A stretch of 64,000 bases of DNA from Patescibacteria group bacterium (GCA_030583705.1 CP129471.1:362506-426505), one strand, 5' to 3'; positions 43,132 through 52,166 are shown, numbered from the stretch's first letter. Program-made: numbers and translations. Notes: a model not told the origin generated them from the letters alone.

Positions 43132-44133
43132 TTATTCCACCACATTCTCTTTCTTGCCTTTAATAAAGTTGTTTATATTTTCAATCGTGGTATTAGTGAT
43201 CCTTTCTACTGCTTCTTGGCTATAGAAGGCGATATGCGGGGTAAAGACTACATTGTCTCTACCTACCAGCGTATGGTTTCTGGTAATAGCAGCTAGTTCA
43301 GCCGGCGTGGTGTGTTTATCTCTAACTAGTTGTTGTTCTTCAAAAAGTAGCTGTTCTTCTTCTAAAACATCAAGTCCAGCACCACTTAGATGATTAGAAT
43401 CTAAGGCTTTAATTAAAGCTTCTGTTTCAATAAGGCCGCCTCTAGCGGTATTAATAATTAAAGCACCTTTTTTAATTTTTATTATATTATCTTTATTAAG
43501 TAGATGATGAGTCTTAGAATTATATGGAACATGAAGAGAAACAATATCTGATTTACTCAGAAGTTTATTTAAACTAACATATTCAAAATCTAAGGTTTCG
43601 GCCATAAATTCATTAGGATGGGGATCAAAAGCTAAGACCTTCATACCAAAACCTTTAGCTATTCTAATAACATGCAAACCTATTTTTCCAGCACCCACCA
43701 CCCCAATAGTCTTACCCTGTAGATCAAAACCACGTAGTCCCTCTACGGAAAAGTCTTGCCTTAGAGTTCTTTGATATGATTTATGAACATGTCTTGAAAG
43801 AGCTAAAATAAGGGCAAAGGTATGCTCAGCTACCGTGTTTTCTCCATAACTTGGGACATTGGAGACTGTAATACCTCTTTTTTTTGTTTCATTAAGGTCT
43901 ATATGATCAAAACCGGTAGAGCGGGTGGAGATCATTTTAAGTTTAGGCAAAGCTTGAATTGTCTTGGCTGTTACCGGGGAAGTAATAAAGCCGGAGATAA
44001 TTTCCGCTTTTTGGTATTTTAGAGGATCAACCTTAGGTAAAGCTTCTTCAAAAAATGTCACCTTTTGACCCTTAAAGGCCGGTTTCATTAATTTCTTCTC
44101 CCAGGGTTCAGCATCAAAGATAAAGATATTCAT
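43132..44133 (-). CDS. D-isomer specific 2-hydroxyacid dehydrogenase
   Basis: An NAD-dependent reductase of 2-oxoacids (D-lactate dehydrogenase-like). The N-terminal catalytic part has STRSTGFDHIDL. The NAD-binding domain has GVVGAGKIGLHVIRIA and FDPHPN (Asp favouring NAD). The active-site Arg is in INTARGGLIE, the Glu in LDVLEEEQ and the His in FTPHIAFYS. The length of 333 residues is normal. D-lactate dehydrogenase would suit fermentative metabolism in this group; the exact substrate is inferred. It follows gatB with a 39-nt gap. Confidence 0.85.
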   Translation of the reverse strand: MNIFIFDAEPWEKKLMKPAFKGQKVTFFEEALPKVDPLKYQKAEIISGFITSPVTAKTIQALPKLKMISTRSTGFDHIDLNETKKRGITVSNVPSYGENTVAEHTFALILALSRHVHKSYQRTLRQDFSVEGLRGFDLQGKTIGVVGAGKIGLHVIRIAKGFGMKVLAFDPHPNEFMAETLDFEYVSLNKLLSKSDIVSLHVPYNSKTHHLLNKDNIIKIKKGALIINTARGGLIETEALIKALDSNHLSGAGLDVLEEEQLLFEEQQLVRDKHTTPAELAAITRNHTLVGRDNVVFTPHIAFYSQEAVERITNTTIENINNFIKGKKENVVE

Positions 44134-44172
44134 AATATTTGGTTTATTTAAAATAAATTTTATTAAAATTAA

Positions 44173-45669
44173 TTAAGTGTTTAACTCCTCCAGTATTTTC
44201 TTAACTTTTTGCGGGTTAGCTTTACCTTTTGTTTCGGCCATAACTTGCCCGATAAAAAACTGTAACAAAGATACTTTACCATTCTTATACTCAGAGGTTT
44301 GATCAGGGAAAGCGGCAAAAACTTTAGTTACGGTTTGTCTAAGCTGTTCTTCATCATCTAATTGCTCAAGACCTTGTTCAGCCATAATATGGGTTGGTTC
44401 TCCGCCTCCTAAAAACATCTTTTCTAAAATACTCTGGGCTGCACTGGAGTTTATCTTATCATGATAAACCAAAAGGATAAACTCAGCCATATTTTCAGCT
44501 GTTATTAAGGCGGTTTTTTCAGGGTGAATCTTTTTAAGTTTAGTATATTCGTTAAGTAACCAGTTAGCAGCTAGTTTTGGTAGCTTTTTATCATGCCTTG
44601 CCCAACTATCTCCTTGGGCTTCCACCCAAGCTCCTAATTCCGAGATAACTTTTTCATAATAATCTGAAAGCTCTTTATCTGCACAAAGTAAGATAGCTTC
44701 TTCTTCGGATAATGTATATTCTTGTCTAAACCTTTCTTCTCTAGCTTCTGGTAATTCCTTAAGTCTAAGCTTTATGTTTCTTAAAAAAGTAGGAGAGAGT
44801 TTAAACGGGGGAATATCTGGGTCCGGGAAATAACGGTAGTCTGCGGAACTTTCTTTTACTCTTTGTCCAATGGTTATATTCTTTTGGTCATTCCAACCTC
44901 TAGTTTCGGCTTTAATATGCTCATTATTTTCAAGCATCTTAGTTTGTCTGTTTATCTCAAAGTCAATGGCTTTTTCTAAAGACCTAAATGATCCTATATT
45001 TTTTACCTCAACTTTATTATTCAACTTATTATTTCCCAAAGCCATTATTTGTCCGTCCTTATATTGCCAGCCACCTTTTTTTTGTAAACTAATATTAGCC
45101 TCACAACGCATCTCGCCTTTTTCAATATCAGCAGAAGCCAGACCTAAATAACGAAGAATTTGCTGGTATCTTTGGGCAAAAGCTTTGGCAGTAGCGGCAT
45201 CGGGAATAATGGGTTCAGTAACCAACTCCACTAAAGGTGTACCGGCGCGATTATAGTCTACCAAGGAATAATCCTCAAAAGGGGGATGATTAAGCTTACC
45301 AGTATCTTCCTCAAGATGTAATCTAGTAATACTTATTACCTTATCATTTACTCTTAAACGCCCACTATACGCTAAAGGGAGCTCTGATTGCGATATTTGG
45401 TAGCCTTTGGGTAGATCTGGATAGAAATATTGTTTGCGATCAAAGCGTGAAAGGCGATTAATACGACAACCTAAAGCCATGCCCAAAAGAATAGTTGATT
45501 CAATAGCCGCCATGTTGGGTGAAGGTAGAGTTCCTGGATGACCCAAACAAATAGGACAAACAACCGTATTAGCCGGTGCTTCAGAGACGTTAGGACAAGT
45601 ACAAAACATCTTTGATTCGGTTTTAAGGGCAGCGTGTATCTCCAGCCCGATAATCACATCGTAGGTCAT
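44173..45669 (-). CDS. gatB: Aspartyl/glutamyl-tRNA amidotransferase subunit B
   Basis: The kinase subunit of the GatCAB complex, which converts Glu-tRNA-Gln (and Asp-tRNA-Asn) to Gln- or Asn-tRNA. It starts with IGLEIHAALKTESKMFCTCPN and has CPICLGHPGTLP, RFDRKQYFYPDLPKGYQISQ, LHLEEDTGKL, DYNRAGTPLVELVTEP and EKGEMRCEANISL. The C-terminal YqeY-like tail domain is present (about 350-498). The length is 498 residues. gatA and gatC are not in the window. Confidence 0.96.
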   Translation of the reverse strand: MTYDVIIGLEIHAALKTESKMFCTCPNVSEAPANTVVCPICLGHPGTLPSPNMAAIESTILLGMALGCRINRLSRFDRKQYFYPDLPKGYQISQSELPLAYSGRLRVNDKVISITRLHLEEDTGKLNHPPFEDYSLVDYNRAGTPLVELVTEPIIPDAATAKAFAQRYQQILRYLGLASADIEKGEMRCEANISLQKKGGWQYKDGQIMALGNNKLNNKVEVKNIGSFRSLEKAIDFEINRQTKMLENNEHIKAETRGWNDQKNITIGQRVKESSADYRYFPDPDIPPFKLSPTFLRNIKLRLKELPEAREERFRQEYTLSEEEAILLCADKELSDYYEKVISELGAWVEAQGDSWARHDKKLPKLAANWLLNEYTKLKKIHPEKTALITAENMAEFILLVYHDKINSSAAQSILEKMFLGGGEPTHIMAEQGLEQLDDEEQLRQTVTKVFAAFPDQTSEYKNGKVSLLQFFIGQVMAETKGKANPQKVKKILEELNT

Positions 45670-45791
45670 AAGTTATATAATATATGAGAATATTATAGCA
45701 TGGAAATATAATAAATAGCAAAAAACAAAAAGAGAAATTAAATACCTAAAACAGGAAAGTAGAGCTTATAAAAAGTTACGGTTAAAAATAA

Positions 45792-45818
45792 AAAACAGCA
45801 ACTTTTGGTCGCTGTTTT
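45792..45818. terminator. Terminator downstream of tmk (works on either strand)
   Basis: AAAACAGC and GCTGTTTT enclose an 11-nt loop. On the minus strand it is followed by TTATTTTTAAC. Confidence 0.7.
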
Positions 45819-45826
45819 ATTAATCT

Positions 45827-46495
45827 TTAAGAAATCATCTTCTCAATTTTTTTCCAAACCATTTCATGTATGTCTTCGCGACTCATTATCTGGTTATCTT
45901 TTACACATTCAATAACCGCAAAATCATCAAAGATATCGGCTATTGAGAGATAGGTCTCTTCAGCCGCTTTTATGTGCCTCTCGTCTTTCTCATGAATATC
46001 TTTGTTTTCACCTCTGTCAGTAACAAGTTTCATGCTAATTTCGGTCGGTACATGCAAAATTACATTTAAATCTGGCTTAGGAATCTGGGCTTTAGTAAAT
46101 TCAAAATCATAAAGCCACTTAAGATACTGCTTTCTTTGTTCCTTATCTTCAATCTTAGATCCCTGATGAGCCATATTGGAAGCAACATAACGATCCGCTA
46201 CTACAATCTTTCCCATAGATAACGCCTCAATAATTTCCTCTTTATGAGCAAAACGATCGGCAGCATAAAAGGAAGATACTACATAGGGATTTATAGCATT
46301 AGCGTCTTGCCCGAAATCTCCTCCAAGGTACATCTCAACCAGAGTGGCTGAAGAGTGTCCATAGCGGGGAAAAGTAACGGATAAGACTTCTTGACCCTCG
46401 TCTTTAAGGTGGCTAACCAATAATTCGGATTGGGTTTTTTTACCCGAGCCGTCTGTGCCGTCTATGACGATAAATACTCCTTTTTTATTTTGCAT
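45827..46495 (-). CDS. tmk: Thymidylate kinase
   Basis: Phosphorylates dTMP to dTDP. P-loop DGTDGSGKKTQ (about 13-23) with the thymidylate-kinase pattern, then VTFPRYGHSSATLVEMYLGG, FYAADRFAHKEEI and VVADRYVASNMAHQGSKI (DRY-type motif). The 222-residue length is normal. It is last in the block dcd-thyX-kinase-tmk, which makes dTMP and carries it forward. Confidence 0.93.
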   Translation of the reverse strand: MQNKKGVFIVIDGTDGSGKKTQSELLVSHLKDEGQEVLSVTFPRYGHSSATLVEMYLGGDFGQDANAINPYVVSSFYAADRFAHKEEIIEALSMGKIVVADRYVASNMAHQGSKIEDKEQRKQYLKWLYDFEFTKAQIPKPDLNVILHVPTEISMKLVTDRGENKDIHEKDERHIKAAEETYLSIADIFDDFAVIECVKDNQIMSREDIHEMVWKKIEKMIS

Positions 46496-46507
46496 AATTG
46501 TATGGTT

Positions 46508-47119
46508 TTATTCTTTTGTTTTACTTTTTAAAATTATAACTTCAATTGTTTTTTCCATCTCTTTGATAAACTCTTCAAATTCACCATTGTTTTCTACGCG
46601 ATAATCGGCTAAAGCGATTAAATCAGCGATCAAAAGTTCTGGCTTTTTTTGCTGATCTTTTAAAAACTCCTCGTAAGTCTTATTCTTATCATCAATATTT
46701 TCAGTTCTTGCGGTAATTCTTTCATATCTTTTTTCTTCATCACTTATAATACCGATAAGATAAAAACAAGGGAGTTTTTTAAGTTCAATAATATCCGCCG
46801 AACGCCTAATGCCTTCAATAATCACCAAATTTGCCGCATCTTCTTCAACGGTTTTTTTCATGGGGCGAGCTAAAATATCTTCTCCAAATTCTTGAGCTAA
46901 TGCTAAAAAGAGATTTTGTAAGTTATTTCTGGTTTCAGGCAAGTAAAGATTTTTGGCGATAGCTCTTAAGGGATCTGAAAAAGTATGGTGTCCAGCCTGA
47001 TATTTTTCTTTAAAGTGGCGAGCGACTGTGGATTTACCTGAACCCATAGCGCCCACCAAACCGATGACAATTTTTTGGTTTTTCTGTTTCTTCTCCTCCT
47101 CTTCTTTTTGTAGCTTCAT
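46508..47119 (-). CDS. P-loop nucleotide kinase, possibly (deoxy)nucleotide or dephospho-CoA kinase-like
   Basis: A 203-residue kinase-like protein. GLVGAMGSGKSTVARHF (about 20-36) is the Walker A loop, TFSDPLRAIAKNLYL the substrate region and ANLVIIEGIRRSADIIEL a Walker B-like strand. A very charged N-terminus (KEEEEKKQK) precedes it. The position between thyX and tmk suggests a role with nucleotides, for example a deoxynucleoside monophosphate kinase; the motifs also fit dephospho-CoA kinase relatives. Spacing is 15 nt from thyX and 12 nt to tmk. Confidence 0.7.
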   Translation of the reverse strand: MKLQKEEEEKKQKNQKIVIGLVGAMGSGKSTVARHFKEKYQAGHHTFSDPLRAIAKNLYLPETRNNLQNLFLALAQEFGEDILARPMKKTVEEDAANLVIIEGIRRSADIIELKKLPCFYLIGIISDEEKRYERITARTENIDDKNKTYEEFLKDQQKKPELLIADLIALADYRVENNGEFEEFIKEMEKTIEVIILKSKTKE

Positions 47120-47134
47120 AGAAATAATCTGCTT

Positions 47135-48460
47135 TTAGCCTTGCTCCTTAAGGGCAATATCTTGTTTACCTCTTCTAATATCCCAATTACTCGGATCAGT
47201 ATCTGAATAAAGAGTTAAGTAGGGGAAATTATCCTTCAGAGATTGATGCATCTTATGAGCCACTTCCCGATAGGTGGGATGAACGGTTTTATCTGAACGA
47301 AGCTCGGTAACATAAACCATTTGCGGCAAGCTGTAAGTAGTCCGGCAAGAAACCAAAAAGCCCATGGGAATATAGTATTGCTTAATTTCTAAAGAAGCTT
47401 CAAGTTTATTAATAATATCCACTTGAGTTTCAATTAGAGTAAGAGCTTTTTCTCTTAATTCAGGGGAGAGTTCATTAAGATACCATTGGTGAAAACCGAT
47501 CTCTGTAGTTAAAAGAGGCATACGGAAAACTCCATTGCGGTGTCTTTGAGCATCTCTTGAAGATCCATAGTCTAAGAGAAAATCACAAAGACAACTACCT
47601 AATTCACTTAAGAAAGTCGGTAAGTTGGTTTTTATTGGCCTTTTTACCAAAACTTCTTTGTAAGTTTCAAGGCTTATCGAATCTATTTTTGATTCACACT
47701 TAAAGACCGGACAACTTGGGTTATGGTAGTAGGTATAAAGCTCGGAGATCTTTGCCCGATAAACTTCTTGCTCAGGATAAGTCTTGTGAGAAAAACTTTC
47801 CGGATATTTCTCTTTAAGAATTTCTGTTATTTCCTCTGCAATACTTCTTACTTCCTCTAAGGGATGATGATTAAGCAGAGCCAGTTTCTCAGCAGCTTGT
47901 CTTAAGTTAGTATGCCAGCTTAACTGGGTACAAATACCGGCTGGTAGAAAAGAACGCAAGGTATCAAAAACCCTGGCTGACAAGGCTTTGTCATAAGTCT
48001 TTTCTTCTTCATCTACTTGTCTTGGATAAACTCCTCTAAGATATTCTTTTAAAGGCTCTTGAGACTTTACATAAAAGTCCATCCAATCTTTCAAGAGCTT
48101 GGAGCTTGCTTGTGTTTTAAGAGGATCTTCAAGTGGTTGTTTAGCCATGTCAATGTAGCGTGTACTGGTTTCTTGGCCAGAGTAAAGTGGCCAATCTTGA
48201 ATAGCTTTAGCGGCTAAGATACTGACATTCTCAATGAAGAGGGTAATCGTACCGCAATCACCAATACTCCCGTGACCATAACCGACATAAAAACGGTTCA
48301 TAAAATTACCACTACCTTTTTCCCTAACCTTTTCAAGGTGAGTGGTTACGCTATCTGAACTGCGAGAATACAAAGCTTGCAACATGGCACTATCTTGGGG
48401 ATCAAGATTTTCGGCCAAAGTAACAAAACGCTTTTTGGTGTTTTCTTCCTTTGTTTCCAT
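47135..48460 (-). CDS. thyX: ThyX-like FAD-dependent thymidylate synthase, double-length
   Basis: Makes dTMP from dUMP using flavin and methylene-tetrahydrofolate. At 441 residues it is about twice classical ThyX. Two ThyX-like halves can be seen. The first has YGHGSIGDCGTITLFIENVS and SGQETSTRYIDM (about 57-107) but not RHR. The second has GSSRDAQRHRNGVFRMPLLT (about 296-315), then PMGFLVSCRTTYSLPQ and a closing HPTYREVAHKM. The active-site elements may therefore be shared between halves, like an internal dimer. It is followed by a kinase and tmk. Confidence 0.85.
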   Translation of the reverse strand: METKEENTKKRFVTLAENLDPQDSAMLQALYSRSSDSVTTHLEKVREKGSGNFMNRFYVGYGHGSIGDCGTITLFIENVSILAAKAIQDWPLYSGQETSTRYIDMAKQPLEDPLKTQASSKLLKDWMDFYVKSQEPLKEYLRGVYPRQVDEEEKTYDKALSARVFDTLRSFLPAGICTQLSWHTNLRQAAEKLALLNHHPLEEVRSIAEEITEILKEKYPESFSHKTYPEQEVYRAKISELYTYYHNPSCPVFKCESKIDSISLETYKEVLVKRPIKTNLPTFLSELGSCLCDFLLDYGSSRDAQRHRNGVFRMPLLTTEIGFHQWYLNELSPELREKALTLIETQVDIINKLEASLEIKQYYIPMGFLVSCRTTYSLPQMVYVTELRSDKTVHPTYREVAHKMHQSLKDNFPYLTLYSDTDPSNWDIRRGKQDIALKEQG

Positions 48461-48552
48461 GATATTTGTTTTTTCTTTAATTAATGATGAGATAAATTTT
48501 TAAAAAACTAATTTATCTCAGTATATAAGCCCACTTGATTTTGTCAAGGTTG

Positions 48553-49092
48553 TTATGCCTTAACTTCAGAATCTTTATTAACCGAGCTACCGGTGGTAGC
48601 TGTCTGGCCTTGATATTTTCCACGATAGGGGTTTTCCGCTTTTTTGTCCATTTTACAAAAAACTAGCTGACAAATCCTTCGGCCGGCATCCAATTTAATT
48701 GGCACAGAGCTGGCATTATATAATTCTAAGGTGATACGTCCTTCAAAGCCTGGGTCAACCCAACCGGCGTTTTGAATAAAAAGACCTATTCTCCCAATAG
48801 AGCTCCTCCCTTCCACAAAGGCTGTTAGGTCGTTAGGTAAGCGTACATACTCCTCAGTGGTAGCCAAAATGAAAGAATGAGAGGGGATAACAATGCTTTT
48901 TTCTTTTATTTCTTCGTAATGAATTTCCTGATCAAGAGAGATTATACCTATTTCTTTATCTTTAATTAAAAGAAAATGATCTCCCAAATGACAATCCACT
49001 GAAGCTGGTTGAATAGATTCTTTCTTTATTGGATCAATATGAAGCTCACCGCTTTCAAGCATCTCTTTAATTGTAGTGTCTGATAAAATCAT
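48553..49092 (-). CDS. dcd: dCTP deaminase
   Basis: Deaminates dCTP to dUTP (or directly to dUMP in bifunctional forms), feeding thymidylate synthesis by the ThyX downstream. The trimeric dUTPase fold signatures are PASVDCHLGDHFLLI, VEGRSSIGRIGLFIQNAGWVDPGFEGRITLEL and RICQLVF. The length is 179 residues. It is the first gene of the minus-strand thymidylate block, with an ATG at 49092 and 92 nt before thyX. Confidence 0.94.
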   Translation of the reverse strand: MILSDTTIKEMLESGELHIDPIKKESIQPASVDCHLGDHFLLIKDKEIGIISLDQEIHYEEIKEKSIVIPSHSFILATTEEYVRLPNDLTAFVEGRSSIGRIGLFIQNAGWVDPGFEGRITLELYNASSVPIKLDAGRRICQLVFCKMDKKAENPYRGKYQGQTATTGSSVNKDSEVKA

Positions 49093-49170
49093 AAATAAAG
49101 TTAAAATTATTATATTTTCAGTTTATCTTTTTTAGGTGTTTAAGTCAATTGGGTTTTAATGGTATATATC

Positions 49171-49252
49171 TTGACAACTATTCACGACTTTGATAGTATA
49201 TAAATACTAAACGTGAAACGGATATTTCGTATGTCCGTTTCTTTTATTTTTT
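49171..49252 (+). ncRNA. Possible very short transcript: promoter followed by terminator
   Basis: TTGACA (49171-49176), a 17-nt spacer and TAGTAT (49194-49199) are followed at once by an 11-bp hairpin (GAAACGGATAT at 49215-49225 with ATGTCCGTTTC at 49231-49241) and TTTTATTTTTT. A transcript from here would be about 45 nt, little more than its terminator. It points opposite to both neighbouring operons. Confidence 0.35.
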
Positions 49253-49340
49253 AAGATGTTTTTCAAGTCTTATAAAATCTCTAAAATTCGAGCCGGCAAA
49301 CTGTTTGATTTCTTTTATTTTTAACACTCTTCTTATAACC

Positions 49341-49371
49341 AAAAGACCCCTCTCTAAGAGAGGGGTCTTTT
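49341..49371. terminator. Terminator of the secE-nusG-rplK-rplA operon
   Basis: AAAAGACCCCTCTC and GAGAGGGGTCTTTT form a perfect 14-bp stem with a 3-nt loop. With A/T tails on both sides it should work in either direction. Confidence 0.9.
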
Positions 49372-49412
49372 GTAGTTTAGGGTTACAGTTTAAAGGTATC
49401 CAATAACTCAAC

Positions 49413-50174
49413 TTACAGCTGTACAATAATACCTGGTCCCATAGAAGAGCAGAGAGTGATTTTCTTAATGTAGGTACCCTTAGAACCTGAAGGTTTAGCT
49501 TTCTTAATAGCTTCCAAAAGAGTTAGGGTATTTTCTTTAAGTTGTTCTTCTTTAAAAGAAACCTTACCAACAGCGGCATGAACATTACCAGTGTCATCAT
49601 TTTTAAAACTAATTTTACCTTTCTTTAATTCGCCAACCGCTTTTACCGGATCAGTAGTAACAGTTTCGTTCTTAGGGGAGGGCATTAATCCTCTGGTACC
49701 AAGAATTTTGGCAATTGGAGCTAGGCTCTTCATTAAAGAAGGTTCAGCTACAGCTACCTGGAAATCTGTTTTTTCGGTTTTCTTAATTTCAGCAATCAAA
49801 TCTTCACCACCCACTAAATCCGCCCCAGCTGCTTTAACAGCCGCTTCTTTATCTGAGGAGACAAAAGCTGCTACTTTAATAGTCTTACCAGTACCATGAG
49901 GCAAGGTTACTGCCGAACGAATTTGCTGGTCACCTTTTTTAGTATCAATACTAAGGCGAACATGGAGCTCTACCGAGCTATCAAACTTAGTGGAAGAAAA
50001 CTTCTTAACTAAACCAATAGCTTCTTCAAGAGAATAAGCCTTATGAGCATCGTAGTCATAAGCTTTCTTATTATCAGTCTTTCTCTCGCTCTCAGTCTTT
50101 TTTGCCTTTACAGCTTTCTTCTCGCTAGATTTGCTCTCCTTCTCGGCCTTAACCGATTTTTTTTCTTTAGTCAT
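49413..50174 (-). CDS. rplA: 50S ribosomal protein L1
   Basis: Forms the L1 stalk at the ribosomal E site. The core starts around residue 48 (YSLEEAIGLVKKFSSTKFDSSVELHVRL), with VTLPHGTGKT, GLMPSPKNETVT and the closing KPSGSKGTYIKKITLCSSMGPGI. An N-terminal extension of about 45 residues made mostly of Lys, Glu and Ser is additional to the family's normal length, giving 253 residues. It is last in the operon secE-nusG-rplK-rplA. The presence of L1 matters for placing the organism, since one large Patescibacteria subgroup lacks it. Confidence 0.96.
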   Translation of the reverse strand: MTKEKKSVKAEKESKSSEKKAVKAKKTESERKTDNKKAYDYDAHKAYSLEEAIGLVKKFSSTKFDSSVELHVRLSIDTKKGDQQIRSAVTLPHGTGKTIKVAAFVSSDKEAAVKAAGADLVGGEDLIAEIKKTEKTDFQVAVAEPSLMKSLAPIAKILGTRGLMPSPKNETVTTDPVKAVGELKKGKISFKNDDTGNVHAAVGKVSFKEEQLKENTLTLLEAIKKAKPSGSKGTYIKKITLCSSMGPGIIVQL

Positions 50175-50265
50175 ATTCGTGGTGCGGACGTTTTATTTAA
50201 ATTAAATAAAACTCCCACAAAATTAATAATAATTATAATAAATAAACGATTAAAAAGGGAATTGT

Positions 50266-50691
50266 TTATTCTTCAATATCCACTCCCATTTGTCTGGCTG
50301 TGCCAGCTACAATCTTAGAAGCCGCATCAAGATCTCTGGCGTTTAAGTCAGGAAGCTTTATTTCGGCAATCTCTCTTAACTGCGCTTGGGTAATTTTACC
50401 GACTTTCTCGGTTAAAGGCTTACCTGAACCCTTACTTATCTTGGCCATTTTCTTAATCAACTCAGAAGCTGGGGGAGTTTTCATGATAAAACTATATGTT
50501 CTATCTGAGTAAACAGTAACTTCCACAGGAACAACTTCACCCATCTGATCCTTAGAAGCATCGTTAAACTTAGAACAAAACTCCGAGATGTTTAAACCAT
50601 GTTGACCCAAAACCGGACCAACCGGTGGTGCCGGATTGGCTTGTCCTCCCTTAAGTTGTAATTTGAAAACGGTTAATACTTTTTTTGCCAT
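50266..50691 (-). CDS. rplK: 50S ribosomal protein L11
   Basis: Part of the GTPase-associated centre of the large subunit. It has [26 protein letters not shown] (Pro-rich N-domain), [16 protein letters not shown], and the C-terminal RNA-binding part with [25 protein letters not shown] and GTARQMGV. The length of 141 residues is standard. It lies 91 nt before rplA and 9 nt after nusG. Confidence 0.97.
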   Translation of the reverse strand: MAKKVLTVFKLQLKGGQANPAPPVGPVLGQHGLNISEFCSKFNDASKDQMGEVVPVEVTVYSDRTYSFIMKTPPASELIKKMAKISKGSGKPLTEKVGKITQAQLREIAEIKLPDLNARDLDAASKIVAGTARQMGVDIEE

Positions 50692-50700
50692 ATAATTTAG

Positions 50701-51246
50701 TTACAGTTTCTTAATTTGTAAAAAATCAAGTTCCACGGGCGTTTCTCGGCCGAACATGGAAAGAAGCACCTTGATTTTACCTTTAGACTCATCAAGTTCA
50801 ATGATTTTGCCTTCAAGATTTTTAAACGGACCGTCTACCACTCTAACCGGTGAATCAACTGATACATCCATCTGAAACTTAGGTTCTTCTACACCCATTC
50901 TCTTTTGCAGGTCCTTAATTTCTTCTTCACTTACCGGAGTAGGAATATTACCCGTTCCGATAAAGCCGGTAACATTCGGAGTATTACGTACCGCATACCA
51001 AGAATCGTCGGTAACCACCATTTCCACTAGAATATAGCCGGGAAAGATCTTTTCTTCCACTACTTTTCTTTTACCATTATGAATCTTAATCTTTTTTTCT
51101 TTAGGGATTAGAACATTAAAGATCTTATCTTCCATGTCCATTGATTCAACCCTCTGTTTAAGGTTTTGTACTACGTTGTCTTCGTAACCCGAGTAGGTGT
51201 TAATGACATACCAGCGACGACCTTGATTAAGTGTTTGTTTAGCCAT
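50701..51246 (-). CDS. nusG: Transcription antitermination factor NusG
   Basis: Binds RNA polymerase and links it to ribosomes or Rho. The NGN domain has RRWYVINTYSGYEDNVVQNLKQR and PGYILVEMVVTDDSWYAVRNTPNVTGFIG. The C-terminal KOW domain has DSPVRVVDGPFKNLEGKIIELDESKGKIKVLLSMFGRETPVELDF. The length is 181 residues. It is 9 nt downstream of secE. Confidence 0.96.
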   Translation of the reverse strand: MAKQTLNQGRRWYVINTYSGYEDNVVQNLKQRVESMDMEDKIFNVLIPKEKKIKIHNGKRKVVEEKIFPGYILVEMVVTDDSWYAVRNTPNVTGFIGTGNIPTPVSEEEIKDLQKRMGVEEPKFQMDVSVDSPVRVVDGPFKNLEGKIIELDESKGKIKVLLSMFGRETPVELDFLQIKKL

Positions 51247-51255
51247 ATATAAAAA

Positions 51256-51441
51256 TTAGCGACTGATCAAAGATTCAAAGCCTTTATTTAAAAGCCAGTC
51301 TACTGAGCCTAAAAATATAGCCATAGCTAAACTGACCGCTATAACTAAAAGGGAATAGTTATAAGTTTCTTTCTTAGTAGGCCAGGTGACTTTTTTCATT
51401 TCGTCATACGACCCTCTAAAATAAGCTATTAATTTGTTCAT
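51256..51441 (-). CDS. secE: Preprotein translocase subunit SecE
   Basis: The minimal SecE that clamps SecY. The 61-residue protein has the conserved amphipathic helix with DEMKKVTWPTKKETYNYS followed by a single membrane segment (about 31-52). It is first in the operon, preceded by a GC-rich leader patch near 51461-51474 and the promoter at 51497-51526. Confidence 0.94.
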   Translation of the reverse strand: MNKLIAYFRGSYDEMKKVTWPTKKETYNYSLLVIAVSLAMAIFLGSVDWLLNKGFESLISR

Positions 51442-51496
51442 ATAAGAGGTTTAAAAAACGACCCCCGCGGGCCGATGGATTATATATCCTACTTAA

Positions 51497-51526
51497 AGGA
51501 TAACAAAAATCTTAAAAGACTGTCAA
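51497..51526 (-). promoter_or_regulatory. Promoter of secE-nusG-rplK-rplA
   Basis: On the minus strand: TTGACA (51526-51521), an 18-nt spacer and TATCCT (51502-51497), about 55 nt before secE. Confidence 0.55.
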
Positions 51527-51600
51527 GAGCATAAAGTCAAGAAAACAACAATAAACCCATATAATTAATTATACTCCTAAATAAGTAATTTGTCAATAGA

Positions 51601-51629
51601 TTGACTTTTTAATGGTTTTTATGTTAATT
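51601..51629 (+). promoter_or_regulatory. Promoter of the 147-aa membrane-protein gene
   Basis: TTGACT (51601-51606), a 17-nt spacer and TTAATT (51624-51629), 34 nt before the ATG at 51664. Confidence 0.5.
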
Positions 51630-51663
51630 TTCAGTTAATTCAAACAACCTTAAAAATTGAAAA

Positions 51664-52107
51664 ATGAAAATCATTCCCGATGAGATCCTTAAAATGATTG
51701 ATAAGGATTTTTTAAGAGAGTTTATTAAAGAAGCTTTTATTTGTGCTTTAATAATTAGTCTCTCTTTTGGATTATTGATAAAAACTTTTTTATTAACGGA
51801 TGAAGGATACCATCCTATTGTACTTCATTTATTAATCTATAAAGTTTTATCGTTCTTTTTACTGTTTTTTGTTTACTTTACTAGATTATTTGGAACTGAC
51901 TTTAAGGCTCTTTGGACTCGTTTGATACTAGGAATTATTGTTTTCATAGGTATTACTTTATTTTTAACTCACTATCGTTTAGGATTAATAGGTGAAGATG
52001 GCTTAATCAGCTACTTATCTGGCATATTTGCTATAGCTATTTGGCATATTTTTCTATTAAAAAATCGCCAACTGGTAGAATATCTCGCAAAAGTAGCGGA
52101 GATATAA
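51664..52107 (+). CDS. Hypothetical membrane protein
   Basis: A 147-residue protein with four hydrophobic segments (about 22-42, 54-76, 85-103 and 113-132). The N-terminus KIIPDEILKMIDKDFLREFIKEA is amphipathic and cytoplasmic by charge. No family is recognised. It is a single-gene unit with promoter and terminator, divergent from the secE operon. Confidence 0.6.
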   Translation: MKIIPDEILKMIDKDFLREFIKEAFICALIISLSFGLLIKTFLLTDEGYHPIVLHLLIYKVLSFFLLFFVYFTRLFGTDFKALWTRLILGIIVFIGITLFLTHYRLGLIGEDGLISYLSGIFAIAIWHIFLLKNRQLVEYLAKVAEI

Positions 52108-52137
52108 TAATCTCCGATTAATTTTGATTTAATCTAC

Positions 52138-52166
52138 AAAGGAGCAATAATCTTGCTCCTTTTATA
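52138..52166 (+). terminator. Terminator after the 147-aa membrane-protein gene
   Basis: AAAGGAGCAA-TAATC-TTGCTCCTTTT, a 10-bp stem followed by ATATTA. Confidence 0.8.

Noticed and set aside
49244-49426. A 60-codon minus-strand frame downstream of rplA
   Set aside because: It runs through the perfect 14-bp terminator stem and overlaps the end of rplA; no coding signature is seen.
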